This document shows, in pieces, positions 4,634-8,500 of a stretch of 8,500 nt of DNA. Position 1 is the stretch's first letter. Each line of letters begins with the position of its first letter. The notes beneath the pieces were generated by a model. It was not told the DNA's origin and did not search any database. It saw only the letters and a program-made list of their open reading frames with translations. The DNA is from CAUTXO01 sp963542625 (GTDB taxonomy: Bacteria; Campylobacterota; Campylobacteria; Campylobacterales; SZUA-545). The stretch lies in contig CAUTXO010000065.1 in the NCBI GenBank assembly GCA_963542625.1, positions 1 to 8,500 of the forward strand, read 5' to 3'. The position numbers and the translations under genes were made by a program.

Positions 4634-7600
4634 ATGAGGTCTTTAAATTCCGCTTTATTTTTACTTTTGTTTTTAATTTTTAGCGTGGTAAACGCGGCGC
4701 CAGCTAGCGTGCAAAAGCAAAGAGCCACGAACTTAGGCGATTGCACGGGGCAATCCCCAATGTGCGCGGACGTGTTTAGATCCGGGCTTGGCACCACAGG
4801 CGAGGGGATCTTAAGCCTTGAAAAGGGCGTGGAAATAAAAAACACGCGCAAGGGCGAAAACAACACAAACACGCTCTTTGGTGCCACATCGCAATGCAAA
4901 ACGGTTAATTCCTTTGGCAACGGCAGCATTTGCCAATACCAGCCAGATAATCCAAAATGCGACGGCAGCAATTGCGCCACAGACGGCAGCGCCACGCAAT
5001 GCTTGAGCGATAGAGATCTTGGCGCGATAGACACCTACACAGATAAAAAGGGCATAGGCAAGCCTTGGACGCTAGTTGTAGGAGAGATTAAGACCGTTTC
5101 AAAGCCAAACGAAATAAACGCGCTTTACTTAAACACCGGCTCAACGATGATAATCGACCAAGAGCAATGCAAGCTAGAACATCCAGACGCTTGCAGCGAC
5201 GACTTCAAAATTTACCTAAACGTTTTGCACCTACACACGGGCGCAAACCTAATCATCAAAGGCAAGGTTAAACTTTACATAAAATACTTCGGTTTTGGCA
5301 CGTGGATCACAGCTTGGAATAGCAAAATCATCGTCCCAAAGGGCAGCTCGCTAGAAATTCGCGCTAACGACTGGGCTAGATTTTCATCAGAAGCAGACAG
5401 CTTCTTTTCTAGCGTAATCGTAGATGGCAAGCTCAAGGTTTATGCGCTTGGCAAGGACAAGGGCAAGCTAGATCTTAGCTTTGATAAAAGGCAAAACGCC
5501 GCCCTATTTTTCAAGAAACTAAAGCCGCAAGAGCAAACCTACCTAACCACTTGCGCTGATGAAAACACGACAAAACAGCGTTGCACCTACATAGAAAACA
5601 ACACAAGCGTCAAGTGCGAGCTTGGCGCGGATCTATCAGATCTTATGGAAAAGGACTGGTGCAACAAAACGCCAAAGAAAAGCGCAGACGGCACGGTGTA
5701 TGAAGTGGATTGCAACAGAACCAAAGCGGCAAGTTTTATGACGGGCGCAAAATTTCAAAACGGCAAGCTAACACACACGGACAGTGGTTTTCAAACATAC
5801 TTGACAAACAATGATTGTTATTTAACAGAAGACAACATCACCGCTTGCAAAAAAGAAAGCCCATTTAGCTGGACGCTAAGCCAAGCGCAATGCCATTTTG
5901 ATGAAAACGCGACCGTCAAATGCAGCCCAGACGCCACCAATTACAGCTATTGCTACGTAACGGCAGAAAGGCAAAACGGAGACATTCGCTTTGAGCCGGG
6001 CTTGAGAGTTTTTGTCAATCCAACCACCAAGGCCTCCGCGCAATTTTTTGCAAAGGGAGACATCATCGCCGGTGAAAGGTGGAACGCCAACACAGCCGGA
6101 TCTTACGGCGCGGTGCAACTAAACTGGTCTTATGTGGAAAACCTAGATGATTACGTCAAATGCCGAATGGGAGAAAAAGTCAGCGCTTGCGCAAGCATAA
6201 AAGATGAAACAGAATACGTCCAATGCCAAATGAGAGCTTGCACGCTACGCTTTCACGACCATAACGACGCCGGCGGGCTTGGAATGTATGCTGGCGGGCA
6301 GATAAGAATTCACGATGGCTCAAAAGTGCAAGGCTTGCTTTATAGCTCAAGTAGCGAAAGCGAGAAAGCCCCCGGCAAGGACGCGCCAAAAAGATACTAC
6401 GGCACGCCGTATTGCTCTCACGACCAGCAAAAAGCTTGCATTGCGGCATTCTTAAAAGAACCCGACGGCGAGGGTCCAACAAAACAGAAACAATGCGCCG
6501 ATAGGGTCGAGAAGTGCTATGAGGATTGCAAAAATTGCTACTCAATTGAATATAACAAGTGCTTTACATCTTGCGATGAGCAATGCAAAATAGACCACAA
6601 ATGCAAAGATCCTAAAAATCCAAATTCAACACAGCCAAAACCGGGTTGCACATCAAATCCAACCAAATACAACTCTTGCCAATTAAAATGCAATCCAACT
6701 TGCAAATCAAGCAGCACAACAACTTGCTCTGGAAAATACAGCACCGGCGGTTGCGCTTCAACTTGCCGAGCAAAAGAAGGCATACAGCCTTGGTGGTTTA
6801 GCAACAAATATAGTTGCTGGATAAACAAGATCCAGCCAGAGCTCAAAAACCTTTGCATACAAGGCATAGGCAATCCGGGGCTTGGAAAGGGGCTAGATCA
6901 TAAATTCGTGCCAAAGAGATCAAAATCTTGCCAAGTTAAGTTGCTTTGCAATGATGACGCAAAAGGCGATAAGGGCGCGTGCAAAGACAATCCATACGCC
7001 AGAGATCTTAGCAAAGACAAAAACTACGGCATTTACTTAGGCGCGGGCACGACTCTTAAAGGCGCGGCGGTTTCAAAATACGTCGTTGCAGAGCAAGGAT
7101 CTAAGGTGGATTATGACGGGGTGGGCGTTAAAAGATCCCGTGCAGACGCGCTTTGCAAGGGTAACACGCCGCCGGAAATGAGAAAGACAAACTTTAACGT
7201 CATTGGGCGCTTAACAAATGGCGAGAAAATCGGCAACGTTGATGGCTGGGATTTTGATGGCGACAAACCTATAAAATACTTTGTGCTAGATAAGCCAGCT
7301 ACTGACGGCGGAGTGAATTACAGCGAATATTTTATGATAGATGACAACGGCGATCTAAAATTTAAAAAAGATCTACCAGAAAGCCTTGTGGGCAAAACGC
7401 TAACCTTTAAAGCCAAGATAGTATCCGGCGAGTTAGTTGAGAGCAATGACGGCAAAGACGGCGAATATTCAGGTGGCGATAACATTCAAACCATAACGGT
7501 AACCGCTTGCGGCGAAGTGGGGCTAATCAATATTTTCAACGTAAATATGAGTAAGGAAGTAAGCCAGTTAGAGCACAGCGGCACGCCTGGTAGCGGTAAA

Positions 7601-8500
7601 GTTACAACCAACGCAATGGCAACGCGCATAGCGGGGAAAGAGTTTGAGCTTAGAACATCTACGGCTTGCAAGTTTGCCAGCGATAAAACTTTGAGCTTTG
7701 ATCTTGGGCTGTATGAAAACGGCAAAGAAATTTCACAACACGGGCACATTGTGCTATCCGCGCCAGAAAATTACTTAAAAGATCTAAAAATAACCGTTGC
7801 CAAAGCGCACAAAAGCCTTACGCTAAAGGCTACGAACTTGAAGTTTGGCGATGATAAGCAAAGCAAAACCTACACGTCTGATACTTTCAGCGTGCGCCCG
7901 GAATATTTTGTGATCCCAGATAGCAAAACGCAGTCAAGCGTGGCTCCAGCACCGCGCAAAATGAAAAACGCGAGCGCCAATCCGTCCGTTTTGCGCGATG
8001 TGCTAGTTACCGCGCAAGAGTATAAGGTGAAAGTAAAATCGCCTGTTGATGGCTTTACAGGCGCGGTTGAGCTAAATGCAAGCGGCGAGCACGGGAAAAA
8101 TGAGTATTTAGACGCCACTAAGCCAGGACACGTGGTGCTTATTACGGACGAAAACGGCAAAAACTCAAAAAAAGTGCCCGGCGTTGTGTTAAAAGGAAAA
8201 GAGCCGCAGGATCTAAACCTAAGCTACAAGGGCGTTGGCAATGTGGATTTGGTGCTTTTTGATGAGAGATGGACGAGCGTTGATAAGCCAAAAAACGCGC
8301 TTAATCCGTCAGAGCCGGATAAGAGCAAGTGGGAGTGCAAGGAAACTCAAGGTGAGAATGATTGCAGCAAGTTTGACGCGCGTTGCTCTTGCGACACCGT
8401 TGGCGTCTGGAAAGTATCCTTTGTGCCAGAGAGATACGAAACGCAGCTTGAATACACAACGCCCCAAGATCCAGACAGGGGCTACACATTCTTTGGCAAC
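4634..8500 (+). CDS. Exported cysteine-rich MshQ/DUF6701-like multidomain protein, 3' partial
   Basis: The frame is open for 1289 codons and runs off the window, so the C-terminus is missing. Residues 1-21 form a signal peptide (charged start, hydrophobic core, likely cut at VNA-AP). Residues ~145-300 are hydrophobic strand repeats such as LYLNTGSTMIID, with a later YAGGQIRIHDGSKVQGLLYS at 552-571, like the beta-helix-type part of MshQ-like proteins. Residues 621-711 hold 15 cysteines. Residues ~852-959 look cadherin-like (GWDFDGDKPIKYFVLD, then YFMIDDNGDLKF). Residues ~960-1289 carry TRIAGKEFEL, FSVRPEYF (1085-1092), GNVDLVLFDERWTSVD (1202-1217) and SFVPERY (1262-1268), which I recognise from DUF6701-type proteins of Campylobacterota and MSHA systems. 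About 52 cysteines in total suggest disulfide-rich folding outside the cytoplasm. A role as surface or pilus-associated adhesin is an inference from the family; the substrate is unknown. It is the only gene here after the tRNA cluster and has its own promoter. Confidence 0.9.
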   Translation, partial: MRSLNSALFLLLFLIFSVVNAAPASVQKQRATNLGDCTGQSPMCADVFRSGLGTTGEGILSLEKGVEIKNTRKGENNTNTLFGATSQCKTVNSFGNGSICQYQPDNPKCDGSNCATDGSATQCLSDRDLGAIDTYTDKKGIGKPWTLVVGEIKTVSKPNEINALYLNTGSTMIIDQEQCKLEHPDACSDDFKIYLNVLHLHTGANLIIKGKVKLYIKYFGFGTWITAWNSKIIVPKGSSLEIRANDWARFSSEADSFFSSVIVDGKLKVYALGKDKGKLDLSFDKRQNAALFFKKLKPQEQTYLTTCADENTTKQRCTYIENNTSVKCELGADLSDLMEKDWCNKTPKKSADGTVYEVDCNRTKAASFMTGAKFQNGKLTHTDSGFQTYLTNNDCYLTEDNITACKKESPFSWTLSQAQCHFDENATVKCSPDATNYSYCYVTAERQNGDIRFEPGLRVFVNPTTKASAQFFAKGDIIAGERWNANTAGSYGAVQLNWSYVENLDDYVKCRMGEKVSACASIKDETEYVQCQMRACTLRFHDHNDAGGLGMYAGGQIRIHDGSKVQGLLYSSSSESEKAPGKDAPKRYYGTPYCSHDQQKACIAAFLKEPDGEGPTKQKQCADRVEKCYEDCKNCYSIEYNKCFTSCDEQCKIDHKCKDPKNPNSTQPKPGCTSNPTKYNSCQLKCNPTCKSSSTTTCSGKYSTGGCASTCRAKEGIQPWWFSNKYSCWINKIQPELKNLCIQGIGNPGLGKGLDHKFVPKRSKSCQVKLLCNDDAKGDKGACKDNPYARDLSKDKNYGIYLGAGTTLKGAAVSKYVVAEQGSKVDYDGVGVKRSRADALCKGNTPPEMRKTNFNVIGRLTNGEKIGNVDGWDFDGDKPIKYFVLDKPATDGGVNYSEYFMIDDNGDLKFKKDLPESLVGKTLTFKAKIVSGELVESNDGKDGEYSGGDNIQTITVTACGEVGLINIFNVNMSKEVSQLEHSGTPGSGKVTTNAMATRIAGKEFELRTSTACKFASDKTLSFDLGLYENGKEISQHGHIVLSAPENYLKDLKITVAKAHKSLTLKATNLKFGDDKQSKTYTSDTFSVRPEYFVIPDSKTQSSVAPAPRKMKNASANPSVLRDVLVTAQEYKVKVKSPVDGFTGAVELNASGEHGKNEYLDATKPGHVVLITDENGKNSKKVPGVVLKGKEPQDLNLSYKGVGNVDLVLFDERWTSVDKPKNALNPSEPDKSKWECKETQGENDCSKFDARCSCDTVGVWKVSFVPERYETQLEYTTPQDPDRGYTFFGN

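Noticed and set aside
4615..5034. Minus-strand 139-codon frame opposite the start of the large plus-strand gene
   Set aside because: It is antisense to a gene with promoter, ribosome binding site and signal peptide, and has no independent support.
6538..6873. Minus-strand 111-codon frame
   Set aside because: It is the shadow of the cysteine-rich coding region on the opposite strand.

Overview
The window looks like chromosome from a Campylobacterota species, most likely a Campylobacter of the higher-GC group (genus is an inference). The isoleucyl-tRNA synthetase N-terminus reads like Campylobacter IleS. One promoter has the T-rich extended -10 form typical of this group. A ten-base C tract, the usual form of Campylobacter contingency loci, lies upstream of an exported surface-type protein.

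Layout. Bases 1-267 hold no gene that I can support, only A/G-rich, degenerate GCAAA-type repeats downstream of ileS. On the minus strand a two-gene unit reads leftward: an atypical short-chain dehydrogenase/epimerase-like protein (3847-3035, probable TTG start), then ileS (3021-268) 13 bases later with its own ribosome binding site. Diverging from it on the plus strand, a consensus promoter (TTGACA, 18 bases, TATAAT) drives a tight cluster of four tRNA genes: Lys, a Glu-type tRNA, Val and Asp. An intrinsic terminator at 4355-4386 ends the cluster.

The intergenic stretch 4387-4633 carries a degenerate tandem array of AAGATCTT-like palindromes at 11-13 base steps (4407-4496), then the C10 tract (4541-4550), then a promoter and ribosome binding site. 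These lead into one very long plus-strand reading frame (4634 to the window edge, 1289 codons, no stop). It encodes an exported, cysteine-rich, multidomain protein whose architecture resembles the MshQ/DUF6701 family: beta-helix-like N-terminal part, cysteine cluster, cadherin-like domain, and a C-terminal part with FSVRPEYF and SFVPERY motifs.

The left two thirds is housekeeping translation machinery (IleS and tRNAs). The right third is an accessory surface gene whose upstream region looks built for variable or multi-site control. The points most worth a second look are the helically spaced palindrome array, the C10 tract, the Glu-type tRNA whose anticodon triplet reads TTT by position, and the large MshQ-like protein. 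Family assignments come from reading motifs only; no database search was run.
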